Assembly: GCF_003149105.1 (NCBI RefSeq) | Contig: NZ_QGDS01000012.1 | Coordinates: forward strand, 52,417-116,416 | Direction of reading: 5' to 3' | DNA length: 64,000 nt | From: Faecalicatena contorta | GTDB lineage: Bacteria > Bacillota > Clostridia > Lachnospirales > Lachnospiraceae | Shown here: piece by piece, positions 1 through 8,606 of the stretch | How positions within the stretch are numbered: position 1 is the first letter of the stretch | How the letters are laid out: the number at the start of each line of letters is the position of its first letter | Notes under the pieces: model-generated | What the model was told of the DNA's origin: nothing | Database searches by the model: none | What the model saw: the letters and a program-made list of their open reading frames with translations, nothing else | Position numbers and translations under genes: made by a program

Positions 1-392
1 AGGGCGTACTGAGAGGGCTGCATTTTCAAATCAACTATCCTCAGGATAAGCTGGTCCGGGTTATAAGCGGAGAAGTGTTTGATGTAGTCGTCGATTTGAG
101 GCAAGGCTCTAAGACCTATGGACAATGGTATGGTGTGAGGCTGTCTGCAGAGAATAAAAAGCAGTTTTTTATACCTAAAAATTTTGCGCATGGATTTATC
201 GTCTTGTCTGATAGTGCGGAATTTGCATATAAATGTACTGATTTTTATCATCCCAATGATGAAGGTGGAATTGCATGGAATGACTCCGACATTGGGATAG
301 AGTGGCCAATACCAGAAGGAATGACGGTAAAAGATCTCATTATTTCTGAAAAGGATCAAAAATGGGGCGGTATAAGAGAGTATAAAAAGTAG
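1..392 (+). CDS. rfbC: dTDP-4-dehydrorhamnose 3,5-epimerase, 5' end outside window
   Basis: Third step of dTDP-L-rhamnose synthesis: epimerises dTDP-4-keto-6-deoxyglucose at C3 and C5 in the cytoplasm. The frame is open from base 3, so the GTG at 75 is internal. The visible part begins GVLRGLHFQ, carrying the family RGLHxQ motif, and continues through the cupin strands (FIPKNFAHGFIVLSD) to a normal C-terminus. About 130 of roughly 185 residues are visible; the missing N-terminal part lies upstream. It sits 13 bp before an exporter permease, and rfbD is at 6085, so this is the rhamnose supply arm of a wall-polysaccharide locus. The family call is secure; completeness cannot be judged. Confidence 0.93.
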   Translation, partial: GVLRGLHFQINYPQDKLVRVISGEVFDVVVDLRQGSKTYGQWYGVRLSAENKKQFFIPKNFAHGFIVLSDSAEFAYKCTDFYHPNDEGGIAWNDSDIGIEWPIPEGMTVKDLIISEKDQKWGGIREYKK

Positions 393-405
393 AGAGGATG
401 AATGG

Positions 406-1182
406 ATGAGGCAGTATTTATCTAATTATGAGCGTTTTCAGCCGTTGCTATATGAACTGGTAGCAAGGGATGTAAAGATAAAATATAGAAAGTCGGCAAT
501 GGGCGTTTTGTGGACACTCTTAAATCCTCTGATGATGATGGTGATTTTGTCGGTTGTCTTCTCTAACCTGTTCCGGTTTGACATAGAAAATTATTCCTTG
601 TATTTATTGGCAGGCCAAATAATTTTTAATTTCTATAATGAATCAACTTCCGGCGCAATGACTGCAATACTAGGGAATGCATCCTTAATTAAGAAAGTGT
701 ATATTCCTAAATATTTATTTGTTGTTTCGAGAATTACTTCCAGCGGAATTAACATACTGTCATCTTTTTGTGCGTTAATTCTGGTTATGGTTTTTACAAA
801 AAGTGAATTACACTGGACAATGTTCCTGGCGGTAATTCCCTTAGCATATTTATTTGTTTTTTCTTTAGGGATTGGATTGATATTAGCGGCATTGACAGTA
901 AGATTCCGGGATGTTATGCATTTATATTCTGTGTTTGTCACAGCATTGATGTATTTGACTCCTGTTATTTATTCTATATCAATGCTTCCAAAATGGGTTC
1001 AATTTATTGTAAAATTAAATCCCCTGACGGGAATTCTTACCATTTTCCGTAACGTAGTAATATATAATACAATACCTAGCATACAGTCATTTTTGGTTTC
1101 CGGAGTAACCGTGATTGTTACACTTGGAGCCGGAATGTGGATTTTCTATAAACAGCAGGATAGTTTTATACTAAACTTGTAA
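406..1182 (+). CDS. Polysaccharide ABC exporter permease (Wzm/TagG/RgpC type)
   Basis: ABC-2 type membrane permease that, with the ATPase encoded next, exports a polyprenyl-linked polysaccharide across the membrane. It has 258 residues. The N-terminal LVARDVKIKYRKSAMGVLWTLLNP stretch is the typical cytoplasmic amphipathic segment and first helix of this family; about six hydrophobic segments follow (near residues 30-55, 65-85, 105-130, 140-165, 175-195 and 225-250). It lies between rfbC and the ATPase gene with short spacers, indicating one operon. The rhamnose genes around it suggest a rhamnan-type glycan as cargo, but the substrate is inferred from context only. Confidence 0.92.
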   Translation: MRQYLSNYERFQPLLYELVARDVKIKYRKSAMGVLWTLLNPLMMMVILSVVFSNLFRFDIENYSLYLLAGQIIFNFYNESTSGAMTAILGNASLIKKVYIPKYLFVVSRITSSGINILSSFCALILVMVFTKSELHWTMFLAVIPLAYLFVFSLGIGLILAALTVRFRDVMHLYSVFVTALMYLTPVIYSISMLPKWVQFIVKLNPLTGILTIFRNVVIYNTIPSIQSFLVSGVTVIVTLGAGMWIFYKQQDSFILNL

Positions 1183-1198
1183 TAGCAGGAGAAGATAG

Positions 1199-1942
1199 AT
1201 GAATGAAACAATTATTGAAGTAAATCATGTTTCAATGAAGTTTAATTTATCCACAGAAAAAGTAGATAACTTTAAAGAATATTTTATAAAAAGAATAAAA
1301 AATAATTTGAAGCATGATGAATTTTGGGCCTTGCAGGATATTGATTTTAAAATGAAACGCGGAGAATCTGTTGCACTGGTTGGGTTGAATGGATGTGGAA
1401 AAAGTACATTATTAAAGACCATTGCAGGTGTGTTAAAACCGACTAAGGGAAGTGTGTCTGTAAAAGGAACCATAGCACCTCTAATTGAACTTGGGGCTGG
1501 ATTTGACATGGATCTTACGGCAAGAGAAAATGTTTTCTTAAATGGCGCAATTCTTGGTCATAGTAGAAGTGTAATGATGGGGTTCTATGACGGGATTGTT
1601 GAATTTTCAGAATTGGGTGATTTCATGGATGTACCTATAAAAAATTTTTCTTCGGGAATGCTTGCAAGATTGGCATTTGCAATTGCCACAATTGGAACTC
1701 CTGATATCCTTATTGTTGATGAGGTATTATCTGTTGGAGATTTCCGGTTTCAGGAAAAATGTGAAAAAAGAATACAAAGTATGATGAAAGAAGATACTTC
1801 ATTATTATTTGTATCACATAGCATAGAACAGGTGCAAAGCATCTGCCAGAGAGCTATTTGGATTGAGAAAGGCCATATTATAGAAGATGGTACAAGTATA
1901 GAAGTCGGAGAACGCTATAAGAAGGCTTATCATCCTGATTAG
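1199..1942 (+). CDS. Polysaccharide ABC exporter ATPase (Wzt/TagH/RgpD type)
   Basis: ATP-hydrolysing partner of the preceding permease. Walker A is GLNGCGKST (62-70), the signature is SSGM (151-154) as in exporter ATPases of this branch, and Walker B is LIVDE (171-175). An N-terminal insert of about 25 residues between the first strand and the Walker A region is normal for the family. It has 247 residues and ends shortly after the nucleotide-binding domain, so it lacks the C-terminal carbohydrate-recognition domain found in long Wzt proteins that select capped O-antigens. The gene is 16 bp after the permease. Confidence is high on class; cargo is inferred. Confidence 0.93.
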   Translation: MNETIIEVNHVSMKFNLSTEKVDNFKEYFIKRIKNNLKHDEFWALQDIDFKMKRGESVALVGLNGCGKSTLLKTIAGVLKPTKGSVSVKGTIAPLIELGAGFDMDLTARENVFLNGAILGHSRSVMMGFYDGIVEFSELGDFMDVPIKNFSSGMLARLAFAIATIGTPDILIVDEVLSVGDFRFQEKCEKRIQSMMKEDTSLLFVSHSIEQVQSICQRAIWIEKGHIIEDGTSIEVGERYKKAYHPD

Positions 1943-1963
1943 AAGAAAGTTGGATAGGGAAAA

Positions 1964-2581
1964 ATGAAGAAGATAATTAGAAACAGTATTTTAATTATTA
2001 TAATCATAGGAATAGCTGCAATTTATTCTTTTGGAACGTGGGGGAAAAATATATACGTACAGACTGCAAGTAGTGGAGATAATAAGCTGACAAATGAATT
2101 AATTGGAAATATTGAAATAGCGCAGACATTCTTATCTCCCTATAATGGATTGAATGGTGTAAAAATCAAAATGCTGCGTGTTGGGGCAGAAGCAGTAGAA
2201 GGTTATTCTTGGCGTGTCTGCAACGACGAAGGAGAAGTTCTTGCTGAGGGGGAAATTGGAGAAAGTGAATTAACAGACAGCACTTTTATGAGAAAAAAAT
2301 TTCTGACATTTAAGATACCAGAACAAAAAGATAGTAAAGGAAAAGAATATATTCTTTATATAAATGGGGCAGATGTATCTAAGGAAGGATGCCTGCAGGC
2401 ATATGTGGCAGATGGAAATCACTATGCGAAACAACTTACTATTGATGAAAAAAATATAGAAGGTGCATTGGTTTTAAAAATGGATATAATGAGGTTTAAT
2501 CTGGAAACATTTATTGTATTCTTAGGGCTGGTGGCATATGTATTTGTCTTTTTTAAATTTATGTATAAATTATTTAGATAG
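1964..2581 (+). CDS. Unrecognised bitopic membrane protein of the polysaccharide locus
   Basis: I do not recognise this family. It has 205 residues with a basic start (MKKIIRN), a strongly hydrophobic segment at about 8-27, an extracytoplasmic polar region of about 145 residues with strand-like patterns, and a second hydrophobic segment near 178-200 ending in a short basic tail. The central region contains no cysteine pair except isolated residues and no obvious catalytic motif. It is in operon with the exporter upstream and a glycosyltransferase downstream (stop at 2579-2581, next start at 2594). A role in assembling or handing over the exported glycan is a guess from position only. Confidence 0.7.
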   Translation: MKKIIRNSILIIIIIGIAAIYSFGTWGKNIYVQTASSGDNKLTNELIGNIEIAQTFLSPYNGLNGVKIKMLRVGAEAVEGYSWRVCNDEGEVLAEGEIGESELTDSTFMRKKFLTFKIPEQKDSKGKEYILYINGADVSKEGCLQAYVADGNHYAKQLTIDEKNIEGALVLKMDIMRFNLETFIVFLGLVAYVFVFFKFMYKLFR

Positions 2582-2593
2582 TTGAGGTATAAC

Positions 2594-3571
2594 ATGGATG
2601 TAACAATAGTAATTCCTACCAAGAACGCAGGTCCTTTATTAGATAAGGTATTACATGCAGTTTTTGTGCAGGAAACACAATATGAATATGAAGTGATTTG
2701 TGTGGATTCAGGCTCAAAAGATAAAACTATAGATATTATCAAAAAATATCCCTGTAAATTATTTGAAATTCCTGCCGAAGAATTTGGACATGGGAAAACA
2801 AGAAACTATGGAGCATCTAAAGGTAGCGGAGAATATATTGTCTTTATTACACAGGACGCATTACCGGCATCGAAAAAATGGCTGCAAAATTTTGTAGATG
2901 CAATGAAAAGTGATCCAGAGATTGTAGGTGGTTTTGGTATACACTATACATATCCGGACTGTAATATTATTGATAAGAGGGATTTGTATTATCATTTTAA
3001 AAATTTTGGGGAAGATAACACGGTATTTCAATTAACAGACGAGAATAGAGAAAGATATAATTCAGAAGAAGCATATCGTCACTTTATGGTGTTTTTTTCT
3101 GACAATAATTCCTGTGTACGAAGAGATATATTTGAAAAATATCCTTATAAAGATGTAAATTTTTCCGAAGACCAAATTTGGGCCAGAGAGATGATTGAGA
3201 AAGGGTTCAAGAAATTGTATTGTCCCTTTGCGCCTGTATATCATTCTCATAATTTTAAGTTATCAACATATTTTACCAGATATTATGATGAATATAAGGG
3301 TCTATATAAATTGCACGGATTTTTAATATCTACAAGCTGGTTGAAGATTCCATTTCAGATAGCTAAACATATATTAGATGACGCCAGATATATTAAAAAA
3401 CAGGATATGAGGAAAATGGAAAAATTGTACTGGGTTAAATATTCTATATGTAGAAATTTCAGCAGGTATGTAGGGGGGTATCTTGGAGGGCGGTATGCAG
3501 GATATTCTGTTAAAAAGCAGCAATGGCTGGACCGTCATATTTCGCAGCAATATAAACAAAGAAGAGCATAA
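2594..3571 (+). CDS. GT2 family glycosyltransferase, probable rhamnosyltransferase
   Basis: Transfers a sugar, probably L-rhamnose from dTDP-rhamnose, onto a growing lipid-linked glycan at the cytoplasmic face. The GT-A nucleotide fold is visible (VTIVIPTKNAG at the N-terminus, VDSGSKDKT near 38, TQDALP near 92). The motif EFGHGKTRNYG near residues 63-73 is characteristic of bacterial GT2 rhamnosyltransferases. ATG 2594 is preferred over the in-frame TTG 2582 because TTGAGG stands six bases before it. The C-terminal part (HSHNFKLSTYFTRYYDEY) matches the acceptor region of the same subfamily. Sugar specificity is inferred from motif and neighbours. Confidence 0.9.
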   Translation: MDVTIVIPTKNAGPLLDKVLHAVFVQETQYEYEVICVDSGSKDKTIDIIKKYPCKLFEIPAEEFGHGKTRNYGASKGSGEYIVFITQDALPASKKWLQNFVDAMKSDPEIVGGFGIHYTYPDCNIIDKRDLYYHFKNFGEDNTVFQLTDENRERYNSEEAYRHFMVFFSDNNSCVRRDIFEKYPYKDVNFSEDQIWAREMIEKGFKKLYCPFAPVYHSHNFKLSTYFTRYYDEYKGLYKLHGFLISTSWLKIPFQIAKHILDDARYIKKQDMRKMEKLYWVKYSICRNFSRYVGGYLGGRYAGYSVKKQQWLDRHISQQYKQRRA

Positions 3572-3585
3572 AGGAGGCGTAGGGT

Positions 3586-4824
3586 ATGAATAGAATAAGT
3601 ATTATGTTAAAAAAGATACCAAAAATTTTAAAAAATGAAGGGGTTGGCGGAATTTTTGTGAGAGTTTTGCAAAAACTCCACCTTATTAGCAAGAAAGCGG
3701 ACCCGTTAGAACTGTATAAATTTATTATGAATGAAAAAATAATACGTTTAAATGAAGATTCCTATAAAAAGCATAAAAATGATAAAGTAAAAGTGCTGAA
3801 TTGGATTATTCCGGAAATGGGAGAGGGTTCAGGAGGGCACACGACGATTTTTAGATTTGTTTCTAATTTGGAAAAACGAGGATTCCACAGCCGTATATAT
3901 CTGTTTCAATCCCCACGTTTTTTGGATAATAAATCACTAAGAAGATTTGTGAAGGCCGCATTTCCAATACTAGACCCCAATGTGGAGATATACTATGATG
4001 TAAAGTATGCTAAATTTGCACATGCCACCTTTGCAACATCTTGGGAAACTGCTTATTTTGTCAGGAATTTTGAAAACACAATTTCAAAGTTTTATTTTGT
4101 GCAGGACTTTGAGCCATATTTTTATGCTCATGGTTCTGAGTATCAATTTGCGGAAAACACATATAAATTTGGTTTGAGAGGTATTACTGCCGGAGATTGG
4201 CTGAAAGAAAAGTTGAGTACGGAATACGGTATGAAAACGGATAGTTTCTTGTTTTCTTACCAGAAAGAGGTTTATTATCCAGTTGCCAGGACAGATAATA
4301 AGAGGAGAGTATTCTTTTATGCGCGGCCAGTGACGCCCCGTCGTGATTTTGAATTAGGGCTGCTTGCATTGCAGGAAGTATGCAGAAGGCTCCCAGATGT
4401 TGAAGTAGTATTTGCCGGATGGGATTTAGATAATTATATAATCCCGTTTAGACATGAGAGTCTTGGCGTTGTCTCTATGCAGAAGCTGGCTGAGTGTTAT
4501 AATAAGTGTGATATGTGTCTGGTAATTTCAAATACAAATCTTTCTCTGGTTCCGTTGGAGGTAATGGCGTGTGGTTCGGTAGCAATTTGTTCAAAGGGAG
4601 ATAATAGCTCATGGATGGTAAGTGAAGACAATGCAGTTTTGGTTGATTATGACCCAGTTCAAATAGCTAATACGATAGAATATTATTTTAACAACCCAGG
4701 CAAGCTTGAGAATATTCGAAAGAGGGGGCTTGAATTTGTGAAAGATACTTCGTGGGAGAAAGAGGCTGACAAGGTAAAAGATGTGATTTTTAAAGCAATA
4801 GAAGAAGATGTTCTGGTCAAATAG
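3586..4824 (+). CDS. WsaF-like glycosyltransferase, probable rhamnosyltransferase
   Basis: A GT-B fold glycosyltransferase of 412 residues resembling WsaF, the rhamnosyltransferase of S-layer glycan assembly. The N-terminal domain has the diagnostic PEMGEGSGGHTTIFR near residues 77-91; the C-terminal domain has FYARPVTPRRDFELGL near 245 and the nucleotide-sugar binding stretch SLVPLEVMACG near 318-328. It starts at ATG 3586 after AAGGAGG and is the last gene of the plus-strand run; a hairpin terminator follows. It probably extends a rhamnose backbone with the other transferases. Linkage and acceptor cannot be read from sequence. Confidence 0.85.
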   Translation: MNRISIMLKKIPKILKNEGVGGIFVRVLQKLHLISKKADPLELYKFIMNEKIIRLNEDSYKKHKNDKVKVLNWIIPEMGEGSGGHTTIFRFVSNLEKRGFHSRIYLFQSPRFLDNKSLRRFVKAAFPILDPNVEIYYDVKYAKFAHATFATSWETAYFVRNFENTISKFYFVQDFEPYFYAHGSEYQFAENTYKFGLRGITAGDWLKEKLSTEYGMKTDSFLFSYQKEVYYPVARTDNKRRVFFYARPVTPRRDFELGLLALQEVCRRLPDVEVVFAGWDLDNYIIPFRHESLGVVSMQKLAECYNKCDMCLVISNTNLSLVPLEVMACGSVAICSKGDNSSWMVSEDNAVLVDYDPVQIANTIEYYFNNPGKLENIRKRGLEFVKDTSWEKEADKVKDVIFKAIEEDVLVK

Positions 4825-4889
4825 AGTAGATATATAATATTCAAAAATATACTGTAATAATATGATTATCCAGTCGCAGATGTTTTACG

Positions 4890-4925
4890 GAACAAGAGAA
4901 ACTGAATTATGAGTTTCTCTTGTTC
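4890..4925. terminator. Bidirectional hairpin between convergent glycosyltransferase genes
   Basis: A perfect 14-bp stem (GAACAAGAGAAACT with AGTTTCTCTTGTTC) and an 8-base loop lie between the plus-strand gene ending at 4824 and the minus-strand gene ending at 4951. There is no long T-run on either side, so termination is likely but not textbook. Confidence 0.6.
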
Positions 4926-4950
4926 AATAGAGTTAAGTTTATATAATTGT

Positions 4951-5931
4951 TTATTTTGAAAATAGCTTTCTTGAAAACCAGTCTTTTGCATAAGCAAAGG
5001 TGTTAAAAATTAATTCTCCTTCAATGCGGCAGTAATAAACAAAGTGTCTAAAGTGAAAAGGCACTTTTTTTTGAGCTCTTATTGAGCGAATTCCCTCCAT
5101 AATACCTTCTTGATAATCTTTTCCAAATCCAGCTTTGAGAAAGAAAAGGTACTTGATGCAATAACCTGCTATTAATGGAAGAAGGTTTAAAAGAAGTTGA
5201 AACAACGGCATGTTTTTATAATTCAGATACACGCTGTTGCGAGCAGATAATTTTACTTTAAAGCTGTTGTATTTGGAACCGCTCGTTCCACTGCCCACGT
5301 GATAGACCAGTGCCGTAGGGCAGTATATATTTTGATAACCATAGATTTTAGCGCGGTATCCAATATCAATATCCTCAAGATAAGCAAAATGATTCTCGTC
5401 AAAATAGCCAATTTCTTCAAAGACAGAACGTCTGTAAATAGCGGCTCCTGCGCATGCTGAAAAAATTACAGAAGGATCTGTATAATTTGTGATAGAGCGG
5501 CCGGAACCACGACAGATACCCCAGCCAAACAGAGTATATAAATCTCCAGCACTATCGATAAGCTCTGGATGGTACATTTGGATCATTTTACTGCTCACAG
5601 AAAAAAAATTCCGGGATTTCCGGATGGCGTTAATCATCTCTTCTACATAATGGGAGTCAACTATAGTATCGTTATTCAGTAAAATTACATAAGGGGTGTC
5701 AGCGCAGCGAATTCCTACATTCACAGCTTTGCTAAAACCATAATTTTCTTTTAAGGCAATGACTTGAATATCCGGGTGGAAGTCTCTCATGTATGAAAGG
5801 CTGTCATCAGAGGAGGCATTGTCAACGACTATGATTTTAAAATTAGTAAAAGTTTGTAATTTTAATGAATCCAGACAAGGCTGCATAAAGTGTTTGCCAT
5901 TATAATTCGGGATAATAATTGTAACGTCCAT
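4951..5931 (-). CDS. GT2 family glycosyltransferase (rhamnosyltransferase-like)
   Basis: A GT-A glycosyltransferase of 326 residues on the minus strand. Motifs visible are VTIIIPNYNG at the start, VDNASSDDS near 36-44, LLNNDT near 84-89 (DXD-like site) and YLEDIDIGYRAKIYGY near 180 (ED acceptor motif). The C-terminus has a hydrophobic segment near 250-270, suggesting membrane association. This form is common in wall-teichoic and rhamnan loci. It is convergent with the preceding gene and divergent from rfbD; the 150-bp gap before rfbD should hold both promoters. Donor sugar is inferred only. Confidence 0.9.
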   Translation of the reverse strand: MDVTIIIPNYNGKHFMQPCLDSLKLQTFTNFKIIVVDNASSDDSLSYMRDFHPDIQVIALKENYGFSKAVNVGIRCADTPYVILLNNDTIVDSHYVEEMINAIRKSRNFFSVSSKMIQMYHPELIDSAGDLYTLFGWGICRGSGRSITNYTDPSVIFSACAGAAIYRRSVFEEIGYFDENHFAYLEDIDIGYRAKIYGYQNIYCPTALVYHVGSGTSGSKYNSFKVKLSARNSVYLNYKNMPLFQLLLNLLPLIAGYCIKYLFFLKAGFGKDYQEGIMEGIRSIRAQKKVPFHFRHFVYYCRIEGELIFNTFAYAKDWFSRKLFSK

Positions 5932-6084
5932 AAATAAATATCCTCAGTTCCTATAATTTATCGTATTTACCTATTATAGCAGAGAATAAAGGAGGAGACT
6001 ATCTTTTCTTGCAAAAACATGAAAGCAATGTTAAACTTGAAACAAAAAATTGGATTATTTAATAGAAAAGAGGTATAAATAAAT

Positions 6085-6924
6085 ATGAAAGTTCTAGTGA
6101 CAGGTATTAGAGGTCAGCTTGGATATGACGTAATGAGAGAACTTCAGAAGCGGGGATATGAAACAGTTGGTGTGAATTCAGCAGAAATGGATATTACGGA
6201 TGCTCAGAAAGTGTCTCAAGTTATCACAAATGCCAAGGCAGATATTGTCATTCATTGTGCGGCATATACTGCCGTAGATGCTGCAGAAGATCATAAGGAA
6301 ATTTGTTATAAGGTAAACGCAGAGGGAACACGTAATATAGCCAATTTTTGTAAGAAACTAGATTTAAAAATGATTTATATCAGTACTGACTATGTTTTTG
6401 ATGGTACTGGTGAAAGACCGTGGGAGCCAGATGATAAGAGAGAGCCGCTGAATTATTATGGACAGACCAAATATGAAGGAGAACTGGCAGTAGAATCATT
6501 ACTTGAAAAGTACTTTATTGTTCGTATTGCATGGGTGTTTGGGATCAATGGCAAGAACTTTGTTAAGACAATGCTCAACCTTGCTGAAAAAATGGATAAA
6601 ATTACAGTTGTCAATGATCAGGTGGGTTCTCCTACTTATACTTATGATTTGGCACGTCTGCTGGTAGATATGGCGGAAACGGATAAATATGGTCATTATC
6701 ACGTGACGAACGAAGGGTATTGCACATGGTATGAATTTGCAAAAGAAATTTTCAGACAGGCTGGTAAAAATATTACTGTAGAGCCTGTAACTAGCGAACA
6801 GTATCCGTCAAAAGCGAAAAGGCCGTCTAACAGCCGGATGAGTAAAGATAAACTGGACGAGAACGGATTTGTGCGGCTTCCAGACTGGCAGGACGCACTG
6901 GCTCGTTATCTGGAATGTATATAA
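6085..6924 (+). CDS. rfbD: dTDP-4-dehydrorhamnose reductase
   Basis: Final step of dTDP-L-rhamnose synthesis: NAD(P)H reduction of the 4-keto sugar. The protein has 279 residues, the normal length. The Rossmann motif is GIRGQLG (7-13), the dehydratase/reductase signature is STDYVFDG (100-107), and the YxxxK catalytic pair is Y125/K129 in YYGQTK. The C-terminal substrate region includes RPSNSRM, typical of RfbD. It follows AGAGG with ATG at 6085 and ends at its own hairpin terminator, so it is probably a single-gene transcript within the locus. It completes the pathway whose epimerase is at position 1. Confidence 0.97.
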   Translation: MKVLVTGIRGQLGYDVMRELQKRGYETVGVNSAEMDITDAQKVSQVITNAKADIVIHCAAYTAVDAAEDHKEICYKVNAEGTRNIANFCKKLDLKMIYISTDYVFDGTGERPWEPDDKREPLNYYGQTKYEGELAVESLLEKYFIVRIAWVFGINGKNFVKTMLNLAEKMDKITVVNDQVGSPTYTYDLARLLVDMAETDKYGHYHVTNEGYCTWYEFAKEIFRQAGKNITVEPVTSEQYPSKAKRPSNSRMSKDKLDENGFVRLPDWQDALARYLECI

Positions 6925-6940
6925 AGATTTATAATTTGCG

Positions 6941-6970
6941 AGGGGCAGAATAATTCGCCCCTTCTTTTTA
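6941..6970 (+). terminator. Rho-independent terminator after rfbD
   Basis: AGGGGC (6941-6946) pairs with GCCCCT (6957-6962) and is followed at once by TCTTTTTA. Confidence 0.8.
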
Positions 6971-7038
6971 TGAAATATGTCCAAGGGAAGCATATTACAA
7001 AAATATTAAGGGAATGTTAAGTTTAAGATAGATTTCAC

Positions 7039-7067
7039 TTGTCCTTTTGGTAAAAGTATTGTATCAT
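7039..7067 (+). promoter_or_regulatory. Sigma-A type promoter before the priming transferase gene
   Basis: The -35 is TTGTCC (7039-7044), with a 17-bp spacer and -10 TATCAT (7062-7067). It would give a leader of about 100 bases before the start at 7177. Confidence 0.6.
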
Positions 7068-7176
7068 ATAACAGATAATTTAGTCACAGCTCAGTCGTAG
7101 GCTTGATTTTGCTTTGCCTGCCGAATCTCGCTTTAGACGAACTGTTATCAAAATGAAGAAAAGCAGGGTGGAATTG

Positions 7177-8580
7177 GTGATTAAGGATAATCAGAAGTAT
7201 TTTAACCGTATACAGATAGTAATAGATGGCTTAATTATTATAATTTCGTATGCCTTGTCGTGGTATTTAAGATTTAGAAGTGGGTTTTTTATTATAGATG
7301 AATGGTATCTCCCGCTAGAAATCTATTTACGGGCATTGATGTATATCGTTCCAGGATATCTGGTTTTATATGGCTTTTTCCAGTTGTATACTCCAAAAAG
7401 GGTGCAGGGAAGGCGCCTGGAAGCCTGGCATATTGTACAGGCAAATGTTATAGGCCTGATGGGCTTTATACTAATTTTATATTTAATAAAAGAACAAAAT
7501 TTCTCCAGAAAGATGATATTTGTATTTTTTATTATCAATGTCTTTCTGGGGGTTTTAGTCCGTAATCTGATACGGCTGTTTTTAAGAAACATCAGAAAAA
7601 ATGGATACAACCAGAAACATATGATTCTTGTAGGATACAGCAGGGCTGCGGAACAGTACCTTGACAGGATTGCGGCAAATCCCGAGTGGGGATATTCCGT
7701 GAGAGGAATTCTGGATGACCATCAGCCAAGAGGTATGGATTACAAGGGAGTAAAGGTAATAGGCAGCATTGATAATCTGCTCATTATTCTTCCCCAGAAC
7801 AGGGTGGATGAAATTGCCATCACTTTGGGAATCGAGGAGTACCACAAATTGGAGTATATTGTGAATATGTGCGAAAAGTCTGGTGTTCACACGAAGTTTA
7901 TTCCTGATTATAACAATATTATTCCTACAAGGCCTTATACAGAAGATTTACTGGGTCTGCCTGTTGTAAATATCAGACATGTTCCTCTGAGTAATACGGG
8001 AAATAAAGTTTTAAAGAGGGCAATCGATATTTTCGGAGCCGTATTTGCATTGCTTTTGTTTTCGCCAGTTATGCTAGTCACTGTTTTAACTATTAAGCTG
8101 ACATCTCCGGGGCCCCTCATATTTAAGCAGGAAAGAGTAGGGCTTCAAAACAGACCTTTTGCTATGTACAAATTTCGCTCTATGGTTGTGCAGGATGCCG
8201 ATAAAGAGAAAAATAAGTGGACAACCAAAGATGACCCAAGAGTTACTAAAGTTGGAAAATTCATAAGAAAAACAAGTATTGATGAATTACCACAGCTTTT
8301 GAATGTGTTAAAAGGCAATATGAGTCTGGTTGGTCCAAGGCCGGAGCGTCCACTGTTTGTTGAAAAGTTTAAAGAAGAAATTCCCAGGTATATGGTAAAA
8401 CATCAGGTACGCCCGGGTCTGACCGGTTGGGCACAGGTAAATGGATACAGGGGAGACACATCCATAAAAAAACGTATTGAATTTGATTTATACTATATTG
8501 AAAACTGGACAATTGGTCTTGACTTCAAGATCTTGTTCCTGACCTTTTTCAAAGGTTTCGTTAATAAGAATGCTTACTAA
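7177..8580 (+). CDS. Polyprenyl-phosphate sugar-1-phosphate transferase (priming)
   Basis: Starts glycan synthesis by moving a sugar-1-phosphate from a nucleotide sugar to undecaprenyl phosphate. The protein has 467 residues. The N-terminal half has four or five hydrophobic segments and a central CoA-binding-like domain ([17 protein letters not shown]). The C-terminal catalytic domain has [13 protein letters not shown], the PGP-KQERVG and YKFRSM motifs, [21 protein letters not shown] and [12 protein letters not shown], as in the WcaJ/WbaP family. GTG 7177 is chosen because AGGGTGG lies five bases upstream and homologues usually begin near this point; ATG 7153 and TTG 7114 are alternatives without a clear ribosome site. 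Donor sugar is unknown. Confidence 0.93.
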   Translation: MIKDNQKYFNRIQIVIDGLIIIISYALSWYLRFRSGFFIIDEWYLPLEIYLRALMYIVPGYLVLYGFFQLYTPKRVQGRRLEAWHIVQANVIGLMGFILILYLIKEQNFSRKMIFVFFIINVFLGVLVRNLIRLFLRNIRKNGYNQKHMILVGYSRAAEQYLDRIAANPEWGYSVRGILDDHQPRGMDYKGVKVIGSIDNLLIILPQNRVDEIAITLGIEEYHKLEYIVNMCEKSGVHTKFIPDYNNIIPTRPYTEDLLGLPVVNIRHVPLSNTGNKVLKRAIDIFGAVFALLLFSPVMLVTVLTIKLTSPGPLIFKQERVGLQNRPFAMYKFRSMVVQDADKEKNKWTTKDDPRVTKVGKFIRKTSIDELPQLLNVLKGNMSLVGPRPERPLFVEKFKEEIPRYMVKHQVRPGLTGWAQVNGYRGDTSIKKRIEFDLYYIENWTIGLDFKILFLTFFKGFVNKNAY

Positions 8581-8606
8581 AACGGGTTGTAATAAGGGGA
8601 ATTAAA

